Source: Micromonospora echinospora
GTDB taxonomy: Bacteria > Actinomycetota > Actinomycetes > Mycobacteriales > Micromonosporaceae
Direction: 5' to 3'
Assembly (NCBI RefSeq): GCF_900091495.1
Contig: NZ_LT607413.1
Coordinates: 7,695,501-7,759,500, forward strand
Length of the DNA stretch: 64,000 nucleotides
Part shown: in pieces, positions 19,747 through 27,962 of the stretch
Layout of the letters: every line of letters starts with the position of its first letter
Numbering within the stretch: position 1 is the first letter of the stretch
Notes under the pieces: generated by a model
What the model was told of the DNA's origin: nothing
What the model saw: the letters and a program-made list of their open reading frames with translations, nothing else
The model's database searches: none
Translations under genes and position numbers: made by a program

Positions 19747-21288
19747 ATGCGCCCGCTCCGGCGAGTGCTGATCGCCGCCACACTCGCCGTCGTGCTCCTC
19801 TGCGCGGCCGGTATGGCGGGAGTGGTCTGGACGTTCAACTCCAGGACCATCTCCACTGCTGGCACGATCGAGTTCGTCCACGCGCTGCCGGTGCCGCCGC
19901 TGGCGCCCTCCACCGTGGACGGCCAGGGCCGGCGGGTCTTCGAGCTGCGGGCACAGACCGGACGGCACGACTTCGGCGACCGCACCGCCGACACCTGGGG
20001 CTTCAACGGGGCGTACCTGGGCCCGACCCTGCGGGCCGCCCGTGGCGAGCAGGTGCTGGTAAACGTGCACAACGGGCTGGACGAGGAGACGACCGTGCAC
20101 TGGCACGGCATGCACCTGCCGGCCCGGATGGACGGTGGGCCGCACCAGATGGTGCCGGCCGGCACGAGTTGGCATCCCACCTGGACGGTGGACCAGCCGG
20201 CCGCCACGCTCTGGTACCACCCGCACCCGCACGGGGAGACCGCCCGACACGTCTACCGGGGACTCGCCGGGATGTTCATCCTGGACGACCCGACGAGTTC
20301 GGTCGGCGGACTGCCCGACCGGTACGGCGTGGACGACGTGCCGGTCATCGTGCAGGACAAGCGGTTCTCCCGGAACGGGAACCTGAACGAGAGCGCGCCG
20401 ATGTTCAGCAGCGTCGGCCTGATCGGCGACACGATCGTGGTCAACGGCGCGACCGCGCCGTACCTGGACGTCACCACCGAACGGGTCCGCCTGCGGGTGC
20501 TCAACGCCTCCAACGCGCGGGTCTTCGACTTCGGCTTCGCCGACGACCGCGAGTTCGCCCTGGTCGGCACGGACGGCGGCCTGCTCGACCAGCCGTACCG
20601 GATGAAGCGGATCATGCTCTCGCCGGGCGAGCGCGCGGAGATCGTGGTCGAGGTCCGCCCGGGCGATCGGCCGGTCCTGCGCAGTTTTCCACCGGACCTC
20701 GGGGCGGACGCCTGGAGCGAGCGGTTCAACGGCGGCGAGGACACCTTCGACGTCCTCCAGCTACGCGCCGCCGAACGGCTCGACGACAGCCCCGAGCTGC
20801 CGTCCCGGCTGGTCGAGACGCCCCGGCTCGACCCCGGGGAGGCCGCCCGGACCCGGGAGTTCACGCTGAGCGGCACCCGGATCAACGGCGACGCCATGGA
20901 CATGGACCGGATCGACCTCACGGTCACCAAGGGCACCACGGAGGTGTGGGAGGTGACGAGCCGGGAGGCCCTCCAGCACAACTTCCACATCCACGACGTT
21001 CAGTTCCAGGTGATCGACGTGGGCGGGGCCGCGCCACCGCCGCACCTCAGCGGCTGGAAGGACACGATCTTCCTGCATCCGAACACCACGTACCGGATCA
21101 TCGCTCGGTTCGCCGACCACGCCGATCCGGACATGCCGTACATGTACCACTGCCACATCCTGTTCCACGAGGACGAGGGGATGATGGGCCAGTTCGTGGT
21201 GGTCGAGCCGGGGCAGAAGGCCGGCACGCCGCCGAGCGGCGGCCACGACGACGGCGGGCACGGTGGCGGCCACCAGGGACACGGCTGA
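19747..21288 (+). CDS. Multicopper oxidase
   Basis: A 513-residue three-domain multicopper oxidase. The four copper-ligand segments are present: TVHWHGMHLP, LWYHPHPHG, HNFHIHDVQF and MYHCHILFHEDEGMM, which supply the trinuclear cluster and the type 1 copper site with a Met axial ligand. The first 27 residues form a membrane helix (VLIAATLAVVLLCAAGMAGVVWTF), so it is exported or anchored facing outward. The tail is rich in His and Gly (HDDGGHGGGHQGHG) and could bind copper. It probably oxidises cuprous ion or phenols. ATG at 19747 is preferred because GAGGTGA lies 7 bases before it. Confidence 0.92.
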   Translation: MRPLRRVLIAATLAVVLLCAAGMAGVVWTFNSRTISTAGTIEFVHALPVPPLAPSTVDGQGRRVFELRAQTGRHDFGDRTADTWGFNGAYLGPTLRAARGEQVLVNVHNGLDEETTVHWHGMHLPARMDGGPHQMVPAGTSWHPTWTVDQPAATLWYHPHPHGETARHVYRGLAGMFILDDPTSSVGGLPDRYGVDDVPVIVQDKRFSRNGNLNESAPMFSSVGLIGDTIVVNGATAPYLDVTTERVRLRVLNASNARVFDFGFADDREFALVGTDGGLLDQPYRMKRIMLSPGERAEIVVEVRPGDRPVLRSFPPDLGADAWSERFNGGEDTFDVLQLRAAERLDDSPELPSRLVETPRLDPGEAARTREFTLSGTRINGDAMDMDRIDLTVTKGTTEVWEVTSREALQHNFHIHDVQFQVIDVGGAAPPPHLSGWKDTIFLHPNTTYRIIARFADHADPDMPYMYHCHILFHEDEGMMGQFVVVEPGQKAGTPPSGGHDDGGHGGGHQGHG

Positions 21289-21313
21289 CCGCCCGCCGCC
21301 GGCGCGTGAACCG

Positions 21314-21347
21314 GACGCCGACCCTCCCCTGCCGGAGGGTCGGCGTC
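21314..21347 (+). terminator. Terminator after multicopper oxidase
   Basis: GACGCCGACCCTCC and GGAGGGTCGGCGTC form a perfect 14-bp stem with a 6-base loop 26 bp after the stop codon. Confidence 0.8.
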
Positions 21348-21491
21348 GGCCGTCGTACGGACGGTCGCCGGACGTCGGGCGTCACGCGGAGGGTCCGCCG
21401 GGGCGCCGGTCGTCGCGCGGACGGTCCGCCGGAGGTGTCACGGCCCACGCGTCGGCCGGTCCACCCCCGCGCGGGTCGGCCGCCGCCGGAC

Positions 21492-23090
21492 TCAGGGCCC
21501 CGGTGGGATGTTGTGGTTGCGGTGGAAGATGTTCTCCGGGTCGTAGATCCGCTTGAGGGCGGCCAGCCGACCCAGGTCCGCCGGGCGGTAGGCGGCCATG
21601 GTCCGGCTCGGGTCGCTGAGGAAGTTGAGCAGCACCCCACCGGTCGCGTACGGACGCAGCCGCCGGGCGAAGGCCGCCATGTGCCCCCGCGCGACGGCGA
21701 GTTCGGCAGCGCGCAGGTGCGGGGCGACCGCGATCAGCGCGTACGTCGCGTCCCGGTGGCCGGACGGTCCGCCGTCGGCCAGCGGCCGGCCCAGCGCTCC
21801 GCCCACGTGCCGCAGCTCGACGACCGAGATCGGCGAACGGGTCGTCCCGGAACCCCCGATCTCGGCGAGCAGCACCTCGATCAACTCGTCGCTCAACCCC
21901 CGGAACAGGTCGGTGTGTTCCCGGACGAGCTGCGGGCCGGGCTGCGGGTCCTCCAGGCCGGCGGTCTCCGGCCAGGTCATCGGCGCGTACCCGCCGAACA
22001 GGGGTGGTCCGGCGACGGCCAGCAGGGGGGCCAACGCCCGCCGGCCGTGTGCCGCCGGGCCGGTGTGGCAGACGCGCACCGCCACCACCGTCCGGTCCCG
22101 CAGCGGTTCCGGGACGCCCGGCGCATCCGGCAGCCGCAGCAGCGTCAGCGCGGTGGTCAGCTCGTCGGGCAGGCCGGCGGCGTGGTCGCGGTGGCAGGCA
22201 AGGATCTCGCCGGCCCGTTCGCCCGGGAAGTACGCCACCCCGCCGTAGACCTCCCGGACCGGGTAGAGGCGGAGCAGGAGTTCGGTGACGACGCCGAAGT
22301 TCCCGCCACCGCCGCGCAGCGCCCACCACAGGTCGGCGTCGTCGTCGGGGCCAGCCACCAGGCGGTTGCCGGCGGCGGTCACCACCTCGGCGCGGAGCAG
22401 GCTGTCGGCGGCGAAGCCGTGCCGGCGGGACAGCCAGCCCACCCCGCCGCCCAGGGTGTAGCCGGCGACCCCCAGGGCGGACGAGGTGCCGGAGATGGGC
22501 GCCAGCCCGAACCGGGCCGCCGCGGCGACCACGTCGCCCCAGCGGGCGCCGCCGCCGACCCGCGCGGTCGCCCGGACCGGGTCGACGTCGACGTAGGCCA
22601 ACCGGGAGAGGTTGAGCAGCACCCCGTCGTCGGTGGGGCGGATGGTGCCGTGTCCGGTCGCCTGCACCCCGACCGGTACGTCGAACTCGCGCGCGGTGAT
22701 GACGGCCCGCGCCACGTCGGCCGCGTCGGCCACCTCGGCGACCAGGAGAGGCTGCTGGTCGAGGTCACGCCGCCAGGCCGACCGGCCGACGTCGTAGCCG
22801 ATCGCGCCGGGCAGGTGGAGGCGGCCGTCGAAGTGCTGCCGCAGCCGGCGGGCCACGGCCTCCGCGCTGCGCGGCCCGGGACAGTCGTCCAGCGGGCCGT
22901 CGAGCAATCGGTCGGTCCCGGCCGGCGGGTGGGGGAGTTCGCCCCAGGGGACGGTCGGGACGGGAAGGTAGCCGTCGAACAGCACGGCGTCCTCCGGGAG
23001 CATCGGACGTCGCCCGGCTCCGGAGCGCATGGCGCGGGCGCAGGGAAACGCGAGTTCCGTCCCCACTCGGCCGGTCCTGCGTCGCTTCAT
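21492..23090 (-). CDS. FAD-binding berberine-bridge-type oxidoreductase
   Basis: A 532-residue flavin oxidase of the BBE/6-hydroxynicotine-oxidase group. The FAD_binding_4 domain contains VGVQATGHGTIRPTDDGVLLN, where His is placed for covalent FAD attachment, and SALGVAGYTLGGGVGWLSRRHG; the C-terminal BBE segment ends in RIYDPENIFHRNHNIPP. The N-terminus has a basic stretch KRRRTGR and no clear signal peptide. Substrates range from sugars to polyketides. ATG at 23090 is chosen because GAGGGG lies 8 bases before it; GTG at 23099 overlaps that site. It lies divergently from pirin and may be a tailoring enzyme or unrelated to the cluster. Confidence 0.88.
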   Translation of the reverse strand: MKRRRTGRVGTELAFPCARAMRSGAGRRPMLPEDAVLFDGYLPVPTVPWGELPHPPAGTDRLLDGPLDDCPGPRSAEAVARRLRQHFDGRLHLPGAIGYDVGRSAWRRDLDQQPLLVAEVADAADVARAVITAREFDVPVGVQATGHGTIRPTDDGVLLNLSRLAYVDVDPVRATARVGGGARWGDVVAAAARFGLAPISGTSSALGVAGYTLGGGVGWLSRRHGFAADSLLRAEVVTAAGNRLVAGPDDDADLWWALRGGGGNFGVVTELLLRLYPVREVYGGVAYFPGERAGEILACHRDHAAGLPDELTTALTLLRLPDAPGVPEPLRDRTVVAVRVCHTGPAAHGRRALAPLLAVAGPPLFGGYAPMTWPETAGLEDPQPGPQLVREHTDLFRGLSDELIEVLLAEIGGSGTTRSPISVVELRHVGGALGRPLADGGPSGHRDATYALIAVAPHLRAAELAVARGHMAAFARRLRPYATGGVLLNFLSDPSRTMAAYRPADLGRLAALKRIYDPENIFHRNHNIPPGP

Positions 23091-23312
23091 GGAACGCACC
23101 CCTCGTCGTGTACCGCACCTTGCGTCACCAGATCATGACAGAAGGTGAAAGAGATCGGAATCGCGAGTCACTGGAGGATGTGTGGACAACCGCCACAAGG
23201 AGGTGCCGCGACCCCGCTGCCTCCGCCATCCCGCGCCTCCGCCGACCGGATGATCTGCACCTCACATCGGTGAAAGGGGCAACCCGCACCGGCGGTGGCT
23301 ACATTTGGTGCC

Positions 23313-23687
23313 ATGCCCGCCCTCTCCGTCGACGACGTGCTCGTCCTGCCCCGACTTCCCCGGTTGGACGAGTCGACGACCGCGTTCCGACCGGTCCGTC
23401 GCATGATCACCGCTCCCAGTGGCTTCGAGGGCGAGGGTTTCCCGGTCCGCCGGGCCTTCGCCGGGGTTCCCGTGTCGGAACTCGACCCCTTCCTCCACCT
23501 GGACCAGATGGGCGAGGTGGAGTACGCGCCCGGCGAGCCGAAGGGCACGGCCTGGCATCCCCACCGCGGCTTCGAGACGGTCACCTACATCATCGACGGT
23601 GTCTTCGACCACCAGGACTCCCACGGCGGCGGGGGCACCATCACCAACGGCGACACCCAGTGGATGACCGCCGGCACGGCCATGTAA
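23313..23687 (+). pseudogene. Pirin-family gene cut off by prophage integration
   Basis: The N-terminal cupin half of a pirin. PGEPKGTAWHPHRGFETVTYIIDG carries the metal-binding His residues and GDTQWMTAG begins the next strand, after which pirins normally continue with LLHIE and a second cupin domain. Here the frame meets TAA at 23685-23687 in sequence belonging to the prophage, leaving 124 residues instead of about 300. The missing 3' half should lie at the far prophage end. TACATT 8 bp before the ATG could be a -10 box for a leaderless transcript; an in-frame GTG exists at 23295. The gene has a second interest as the known target of phage phiC31, at a different position. Confidence 0.88.
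23517..23564 (+). other. Unoccupied phiC31-attB-like sequence inside pirin gene
   Basis: GTGGAGTACGCGCCCGG...GAAGGGCACGGCCTGGCATCCCCAC corresponds closely to the region of the Streptomyces pirin homologue used as attB by phage phiC31. It is intact here, so the resident prophage used a different place about 100 bp downstream in the same gene. Resemblance is judged from memory of the phiC31 attB. Confidence 0.65.
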
Positions 23688-23715
23688 CCCAAGGCACATA
23701 GAGAAATCCTGCGCA
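23660..23715. other. attL region of prophage
   Basis: Pirin reading ends in CAGTGGATGACCGCCGGC and the sequence then departs from the expected pirin continuation (ACGGCCATGTAACCC). The crossover must lie near 23670-23685. The exact core cannot be set without the right-hand junction or an empty site. Confidence 0.7.
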
Positions 23716-23734
23716 AAGCGCTTCCCGGGGTTCG

Positions 23735-23750
23735 CGCTAAACGTTTGGCG
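23735..23750 (+). promoter_or_regulatory. CGCTAAACG-type site at integrase promoter
   Basis: CGCTAAACGTTTGGCG is a 16-bp near-perfect palindrome 16 bp before the integrase ATG. It belongs to the dispersed CGCTAAACGCTT family and is well placed to repress integrase transcription. Confidence 0.6.
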
Positions 23751-23765
23751 CGATACGCTGTCGGC

Positions 23766-25310
23766 ATGTCCCTCCCGATCACCGGGCCCGCCCTGGGCAG
23801 GCGTCGCCTTCGCGCGAGCATCTACATTCGCTTGTCCCACGCGGCCGACGCGTCGAACACGTCCCTAGACGACATGATCAACAAGTGCCGAGCCCTTCTC
23901 GCCGCCGAGGATTTCGAGGAGATCGCCCTTCATATTGACGACGGGATCTCGGGCGGTGTCCGCGACCGCCCCGAGTTCATCGCCTGGCTTGACGACGCCC
24001 GTCACGGCCGGTGCGAAGTCCTGGTCGCCCACCACGTCGACCGGATGACCCGCGAGGGCCTGAACGTGGCCGCAATGATCCTCGACGTACAGGAGGGGAA
24101 AGATCCGGTCACGGGCAAGATCGTCCGCCCGCCGGTCCGGCTCATGGACACGACGGGACTCGACTCCGACAACGGAACCGCGTTCCGCATCATGTTCCTG
24201 ATCAAGGCCGAGACCGCCCGCGATGAGCGCGAGAACGCCCGCCGCCGTGTCGCCGGTCGCGCCACCCGGCTACGGCTGGCCGGACGCTGGCCGGGCGGGG
24301 AGGTGCCCTTCGGGTACCGGATCGTGCCGGCCCGGGACGGGAAGGGGAAGACCCTCGCCCAGCACGACGAAGAGGCCGCCGCGCTGAAGGACTGCGCCTC
24401 GCTGATCCTTCGCGGACAGACCCTCGGCCGCGCCGTCCGATGGATGAACTACCACGGGCCAAGCCCGCGCCGCGCCGAGCAGTGGTCGCGGACGACCCTC
24501 GCCCAGGCGCTCACCGGGGACCACATTCTCGGCAGGGTGACGATCGGGAACGTCCTTCAGCGGGACGCGAAGGGCTTTCCGTTCGCGCCGTTCCCCGAAG
24601 TGCTCGATCTCCCGACCGTGACCGCGCTGCGTCAGGCGCTTGCACGGAACGCCGACCCCACGAAGAGCCCCCGGGGTCCCCGTAAGCCCGCCCGCCTCGG
24701 GTCCCGGCTGATCGAGTGTTCCGGCTGCGGGAAGTTCCTCACGGTGACGAGGACGAAGACCGCCTACCGGCCGCGCTCCCGACCCGGCGAGGTGCGCCGG
24801 TACGAGCTGATCACGTACCGCTGTCAGGAGAAGTCCGAGGGTCGGCGCTGCGAGCGCCCCGTCCTGGTCTCGGCCCTGCCGTTTGAGCAGTACCTAGAGC
24901 GTCGCTTCCTGGAAGACTTCGGCCACGCGCCGATGTTCGAGGAGCGCGTGATCGTGGCCGACGGGGGCGCACTTGCTGCGGTAGAGGAAGCTCTCGCCGG
25001 CCTGCTCGCCCGCCTCGCCACCGCCGCCACCGCCGAGACCTTCGCTCAGCTTCAGGCGCTACAGGCTCAGCGGGACGAGCTGATCGCCGCACCCCGCGAA
25101 CCGATCGTGACCCGCGTTCCGACCGGCCTTACGATGGCGGAAGAGTGGGAGGCCCGCGACACCGAAGGTCGGCGTGAGTTGCTGTCCGACGCCTACGAGC
25201 TGCTACGCCTCCACCCCGGGAAGCGTGGTGGGAAGGGCTACTTCGACCCGGCCCGCCTCGAAGCAATCCCGTTCGAGGGTGCCCACGACCCGGACCCCGA
25301 ATTCGTGTAA
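23766..25310 (+). CDS. int: Large serine integrase
   Basis: A 514-residue serine recombinase that joins attP and attB. The resolvase domain begins RASIYIRLSHAAD, with Ser24 the likely nucleophile, and contains EVLVAHHVDRMTREG; a recombinase domain follows (RVAGRATRLRLAGRWPGGEVPFGY). The zinc ribbon has two Cys pairs (IECSGCGKFL and YRCQEKSEGRRC), followed by a helical coiled-coil region (AALAAVEEALAGLLARLATA). It is shorter than phiC31 integrase (about 600 residues). ATG at 23766 is preferred over 23745, which lies in the operator-like palindrome. Its position beside the cut pirin gene fixes the left prophage end. The stop codon lies inside a CGTGTAAACG motif. Confidence 0.95.
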   Translation: MSLPITGPALGRRRLRASIYIRLSHAADASNTSLDDMINKCRALLAAEDFEEIALHIDDGISGGVRDRPEFIAWLDDARHGRCEVLVAHHVDRMTREGLNVAAMILDVQEGKDPVTGKIVRPPVRLMDTTGLDSDNGTAFRIMFLIKAETARDERENARRRVAGRATRLRLAGRWPGGEVPFGYRIVPARDGKGKTLAQHDEEAAALKDCASLILRGQTLGRAVRWMNYHGPSPRRAEQWSRTTLAQALTGDHILGRVTIGNVLQRDAKGFPFAPFPEVLDLPTVTALRQALARNADPTKSPRGPRKPARLGSRLIECSGCGKFLTVTRTKTAYRPRSRPGEVRRYELITYRCQEKSEGRRCERPVLVSALPFEQYLERRFLEDFGHAPMFEERVIVADGGALAAVEEALAGLLARLATAATAETFAQLQALQAQRDELIAAPREPIVTRVPTGLTMAEEWEARDTEGRRELLSDAYELLRLHPGKRGGKGYFDPARLEAIPFEGAHDPDPEFV

Positions 25311-25314
25311 ACGG
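25305..25314 (-). promoter_or_regulatory. GTTTACACG motif (site 1)
   Basis: CGTGTAAACG overlaps the integrase stop codon. It is one of ten exact copies of GTTTACACG found only in the prophage part of the window. Confidence 0.55.
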
Positions 25315-25360
25315 ACCAACCCCGACCGGACGCCCTCGGCCCTCCCGCCGGGGGCGTTCG

Positions 25361-25372
25361 CGTGTTTACACG
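25361..25372 (+). promoter_or_regulatory. GTTTACACG motif (site 2), palindromic
   Basis: CGTGTTTACACG, with CGTGT/ACACG arms, lies 46 bp beyond site 1 in opposite orientation, just after the integrase gene. Confidence 0.55.
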
Positions 25373-25405
25373 CCGCGCCGAGGGAGCGCCGGGCGAGACC
25401 GCCGG

Positions 25406-25513
25406 GTGACGAAGTGACCGACGTTTCGTCACTCCCCTATTACTTCTTCTAGAGGAGGAGGAGGAGTCTTAGACATAGATACGGGAGTGACGAAACGTGC
25501 GTCACTGCGTCAC
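25406..25513. repeat. 108-bp inverted-repeat element, copy 1
   Basis: Arms of 31 bp at 25406-25436 and 25483-25513 are inverted repeats with about three mismatches, and each arm is itself built from GTGACGAA and TTTCGTCAC half-palindromes. The centre is rich in CTTCTTCTAG and GGAGGAGG. A second copy lies at 55848-55955 with a nearly identical left arm followed by CTTCTTCTAG. It may bind a replication, partition or regulatory protein. No gene is seen at 25311-25582. Confidence 0.85.
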
Positions 25514-25550
25514 GCATGGCCGCCGGCCTGGGCGGGTAGGGGTCTCCTTA

Positions 25551-25566
25551 CGCTTAACGCTCACCG
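25551..25566 (+). promoter_or_regulatory. CGCTAAACG-type site (variant)
   Basis: CGCTTAACGCTCACCG differs by one base in the core from CGCTAAACGC and lies 17 bp before the next start codon. Confidence 0.35.
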
Positions 25567-25582
25567 TAGGAGGTACCCGCCG

Positions 25583-26206
25583 ATGCGTACCGCCGCCCTG
25601 GCACTGACGCTCGCCCTCGCCCCTGCCCCTGCCGCCCCGCCGGGCCCCCTGCGTGACGCCGTCGGGGGCGTGGTCGACCGCCTGATTCCCGGCCGCCCGC
25701 CCGACGTGCCCCCGTCGCCGACCACGGTCCCCGTGACCGTCCCGCCGGCCCCGTTGGTGACTCCGGCCGGGTCCCCGAGCCCCGCCCCGACCAAGGCCCC
25801 CGCACCGGCCCGGACGACACCCGCCCACGTAACAGAGGTGGGGCCCGCGTCGTCTTCCCGTCCGAAGGGCACGTTGCAAGGCCCGACCGAGCCGGGCCCC
25901 GCCACACCGGGGGCGGCAACGCCCGAGGCGATTCCGGGCCTTGTCGGGCCGTGGGGTGAGCCCGCACCCGAGGACAGCGACCCCGCCCCGGGGCGGACGG
26001 TCTACGTCTTCGGCCTGGTCGCCCTTGCCCTGCCGGCCGCGTGGGTGCTCGCCCGCCGTCGCCGGCCGCGTCCTGCGGTCACCGCCGCGACGTACGAGGA
26101 GGCTTACGAGCTGGGCCGCGCCGACGAGCGGGCCGCAGCCGACCGCCCCTCGGCCCGCGTGATCCCGTTCACGCGCCGGGACAGCAAAAGGCCCCCGGCT
26201 AGGTAG
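25583..26206 (+). CDS. Exported proline-rich membrane-anchored protein
   Basis: A 207-residue protein with a short hydrophobic N-terminus (RTAALALTLALAPAPAA), a long Pro/Thr/Ala-rich segment of about 130 residues, one transmembrane helix near the C-terminus (VYVFGLVALALPAAWVLA), an ARRRRPR stop-transfer sequence and a charged cytoplasmic tail. The design is that of a cell-surface stalk. CGTAGGAGGTACCCGCCG sets the ATG at 25583. It is next to the integrase with its own terminator, so it may be expressed in the lysogen and alter the host surface, for instance against superinfection. No known family is recognised. Confidence 0.75.
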   Translation: MRTAALALTLALAPAPAAPPGPLRDAVGGVVDRLIPGRPPDVPPSPTTVPVTVPPAPLVTPAGSPSPAPTKAPAPARTTPAHVTEVGPASSSRPKGTLQGPTEPGPATPGAATPEAIPGLVGPWGEPAPEDSDPAPGRTVYVFGLVALALPAAWVLARRRRPRPAVTAATYEEAYELGRADERAAADRPSARVIPFTRRDSKRPPAR

Positions 26207-26215
26207 CCGAGGGCC
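26190..26215. terminator. Bidirectional terminator
   Basis: GGCCCCCGGCT and AGCCGAGGGCC pair with one mismatch, between the convergent membrane-protein and DUF397 genes; AAAA precedes it, serving the reverse transcript. Confidence 0.75.
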
Positions 26216-26231
26216 CGTCGTGCTGGTCGGG

Positions 26232-26420
26232 TCAGCGCTGCGCCACGCTGCCCACGAACGCCCGCCAGGCTGCGGGCGGGAAGGTCAGCGCCGGCCCTGC
26301 CGGGTCCTTCGAGTCCCGGACACCGACGACCCCGGGAAGGTTGTCGGCGACCTCTACACAGTCGCCGCCGTTACCGCCACTGCGAGTGCTTTTGCGCCAC
26401 TGCGCCCCGGTCAGGTCCAT
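26232..26420 (-). CDS. DUF397 domain protein
   Basis: A 62-residue protein containing the complete DUF397 pattern: WRKSTRSGGNGGDCVEVAD, GVRDSKDP and LTFPPAAWRAFVGSV. Genes of this family sit next to XRE/DUF5753 regulators throughout actinobacteria (whiJ-type pairs), where the small protein is thought to modulate or antagonise the regulator. Its start overlaps the XRE gene's 3' end by 10 bp, so the two are translated from one message. Host-type pairs are rare in the middle of phage genes, so this one is probably an acquired lysogeny gene. Confidence 0.9.
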   Translation of the reverse strand: MDLTGAQWRKSTRSGGNGGDCVEVADNLPGVVGVRDSKDPAGPALTFPPAAWRAFVGSVAQR

Positions 26421-27178
26421 GTCTTCGCCGCTTCCATGATGAGGTCTAGGGATCTTCCTCGCGGAAGCGCCTCACCTCGAATGCGCTCCCACCGCCGCTC
26501 AAGGGTAACAAGGTCGGAGGGCTGGTCGAGTATCGCCGCCCGCGCGGGGCTGTCGACGTGTGCGACCCGTGCGCCTTCGGGCATGTCGGCGATCGTGAAG
26601 GGCCCGTCAAGGCCCGGGTAGCTGGGCGCGTCCGCCGGCACGACGTGAAGTTGCACGCTGGGCAGGTCGGCGCACTGTACGAGGTGGGCGAGCTGCGCGG
26701 CCATGAGTGCCCGGTCGCCGCCGACGCGCCGCCGCAGTACGCCTTCGTCCAGTACGGCGACGAGCAGGGGCCCGCGCTCCCGCGTGAGGATGGACTGCCG
26801 GCCGAGCCTCGCGGCGACCAGCTCGTCTACCGCGTCGGTGCACAGCACCCCGCCCGCGAGGGTCGCCCGCGCGTACGCCTCGGTCTGAAGCAAGCCGGGC
26901 ACCCACGCGAGCTGATACGCGCGCAGCGTGGCGGCCTCGCGTTCGATGTCGACCCACGGGCGGAACCAGACGGGCTCGCGGCGTAGCCCGACGTCCGGCC
27001 ATAGTGTGTCGACATCTCGCCCGAGCAGTTTTGCGACGGCGACGCGGTGGCGACTCTGTGGAATGTGCCCAGGGTTTGCCCAGCGTTGCGCGGTCTTCGG
27101 GTGTACCCCTATCTGACCTGCGAGGCTTTCCGCTGTGTGCCCTGCCTCGGCGAGCGCCGCGACAAACGCGTGATTCAT
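26411..27178 (-). CDS. XRE-family regulator with DUF5753 domain
   Basis: A 255-residue regulator: a helix-turn-helix (AFVAALAEAGHTAESLAGQIGVHPKTAQRW) followed by the DUF5753 ligand-type domain (LRAYQLAWVPGLLQTEAYARA, LDEGVLRRRVGG, VQLHVVPADAPSYPGLDGPFTI). GGGAAGGGACAGGC precedes ATG at 27178; an upstream in-frame start at 27247 would read through the promoter. Together with the DUF397 protein it forms a whiJ-like pair. It is the only clear HTH regulator near the integrase and a candidate lysogeny regulator, although its family is normally chromosomal and developmental. Confidence 0.88.
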   Translation of the reverse strand: MNHAFVAALAEAGHTAESLAGQIGVHPKTAQRWANPGHIPQSRHRVAVAKLLGRDVDTLWPDVGLRREPVWFRPWVDIEREAATLRAYQLAWVPGLLQTEAYARATLAGGVLCTDAVDELVAARLGRQSILTRERGPLLVAVLDEGVLRRRVGGDRALMAAQLAHLVQCADLPSVQLHVVPADAPSYPGLDGPFTIADMPEGARVAHVDSPARAAILDQPSDLVTLERRWERIRGEALPRGRSLDLIMEAAKTWT

Positions 27179-27205
27179 GCCTGTCCCTTCCCGGAACAAA
27201 CGATC

Positions 27206-27222
27206 TGTCCTAAGGACATTAG
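27206..27222. promoter_or_regulatory. Overlapping palindromes in divergent promoter
   Basis: TGTCCTAAGGACA (perfect, odd-centred) overlaps CTAAGGACATTAG, 28-44 bp before the XRE start and between divergent genes. It is a likely autoregulatory operator of the XRE protein. Confidence 0.5.
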
Positions 27223-27267
27223 ACAACGCTGTGTGATTGTCAGGCAACCGTCGGCAGGCTGGTCTTC

Positions 27268-27648
27268 ATGCCACGATCACGCCCGACATCGTCTGTCCCG
27301 TTCGCCCCCCGGCACCGTCCGGTCCTGCGCGGGTTCCGGCTGCGGTGCTCGTGTGGTCTCGCGTCCTGGCGACGCTGCCCGGACCGCCGGCACCCGCTGC
27401 GACCGGGCCCGCTCGCCGCCCCGCGCCACGCTGCGGAGGACAAGCCGAAGCCACCGCCGAAGCCCGACCCGAAGCCGAAGTCCGAGCCGCCTTCGATCCC
27501 CTGGCCGCCGCTGAACCCGATCGGGCCCTTCAGCCTTCCTTCTCGTCCGGTCGCCCAGGACGACGCGACTCAGGTCATCTGGCCGAACGCGTCGGGACTG
27601 GTCACGCGCGCCCAGCGCGAGCGCGGGAACGGGGGCCGCTGGTGGTAA
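27268..27648 (+). CDS. Small Cys- and Pro-rich protein, XRE-linked
   Basis: A 126-residue protein with an N-terminal LRCSCGLASWRRCPDR cluster, a basic/proline stretch (DKPKPPPKPDPKPKSEPP) and a C-terminal TRAQRERGNGGRWW. No enzyme family is recognised. It is the first of three overlapping genes transcribed away from the XRE regulator, all with a Cys-x(1-2)-Cys cluster followed by Trp and another Cys, suggesting small zinc-binding modules. No good ribosome site is seen before the ATG at 27268, so the start is uncertain and translation may be leaderless. Confidence 0.55.
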   Translation: MPRSRPTSSVPFAPRHRPVLRGFRLRCSCGLASWRRCPDRRHPLRPGPLAAPRHAAEDKPKPPPKPDPKPKSEPPSIPWPPLNPIGPFSLPSRPVAQDDATQVIWPNASGLVTRAQRERGNGGRWW

Positions 27649-27962
27649 GCGTGGCTTCCTCGGCGACGACGGACCCGGCCCTCGTTCACCGCCGCCGCTG
27701 GGCGACGGTGCGGTGTGTGGAGTGTGGTCGGCACTGGCCGTGCGACGCCTTCAAAACGGCTATGTTCCTGACGACCCCGGCGCAGCGCGCCGCCGCCGTG
27801 CTCCAAATGGTGGAGGAGGCGCGGCGGGTGAAGAGGGAAGGAATCGACATTCCCGCGCCGGCCCTCATCAGCCGGTTTCTGTGGTGGCTGAAGCTGGGCC
27901 GCAACGACGCCCAAATGCTGGCATGGGAGGTGTGGCCGAATGCCTCGGCCCCACCCCGGTAG
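27642..27962 (+). CDS. Small CxxC-WPC protein
   Basis: About 106 residues; GTG at 27642 overlaps the previous stop, and GTG at 27651 is the alternative. VRCVECGRHWPCDAFK is the likely zinc-binding motif; the rest is helical (TPAQRAAAVLQMVEEARRVKREG, ISRFLWWLKLGRNDAQMLAWEVW). The following gene has the same CxxCGxxWPC core, so they look like paralogues. Similar small proteins accompany XRE/DUF397 pairs in Micromonospora and Streptomyces, with no known function. Confidence 0.65.
   Translation: MVSVASSATTDPALVHRRRWATVRCVECGRHWPCDAFKTAMFLTTPAQRAAAVLQMVEEARRVKREGIDIPAPALISRFLWWLKLGRNDAQMLAWEVWPNASAPPR

Noticed and set aside
19737..23138. A 1133-residue plus-strand frame across the multicopper oxidase and FAD oxidase
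   Set aside because: Crosses a terminator and an opposite-strand gene; no conserved motif.
23517..23564. The phiC31 attB-like sequence as the actual integration junction
   Set aside because: Pirin coding continues intact for about 100 bp past it; the reading is lost only near 23670-23685.
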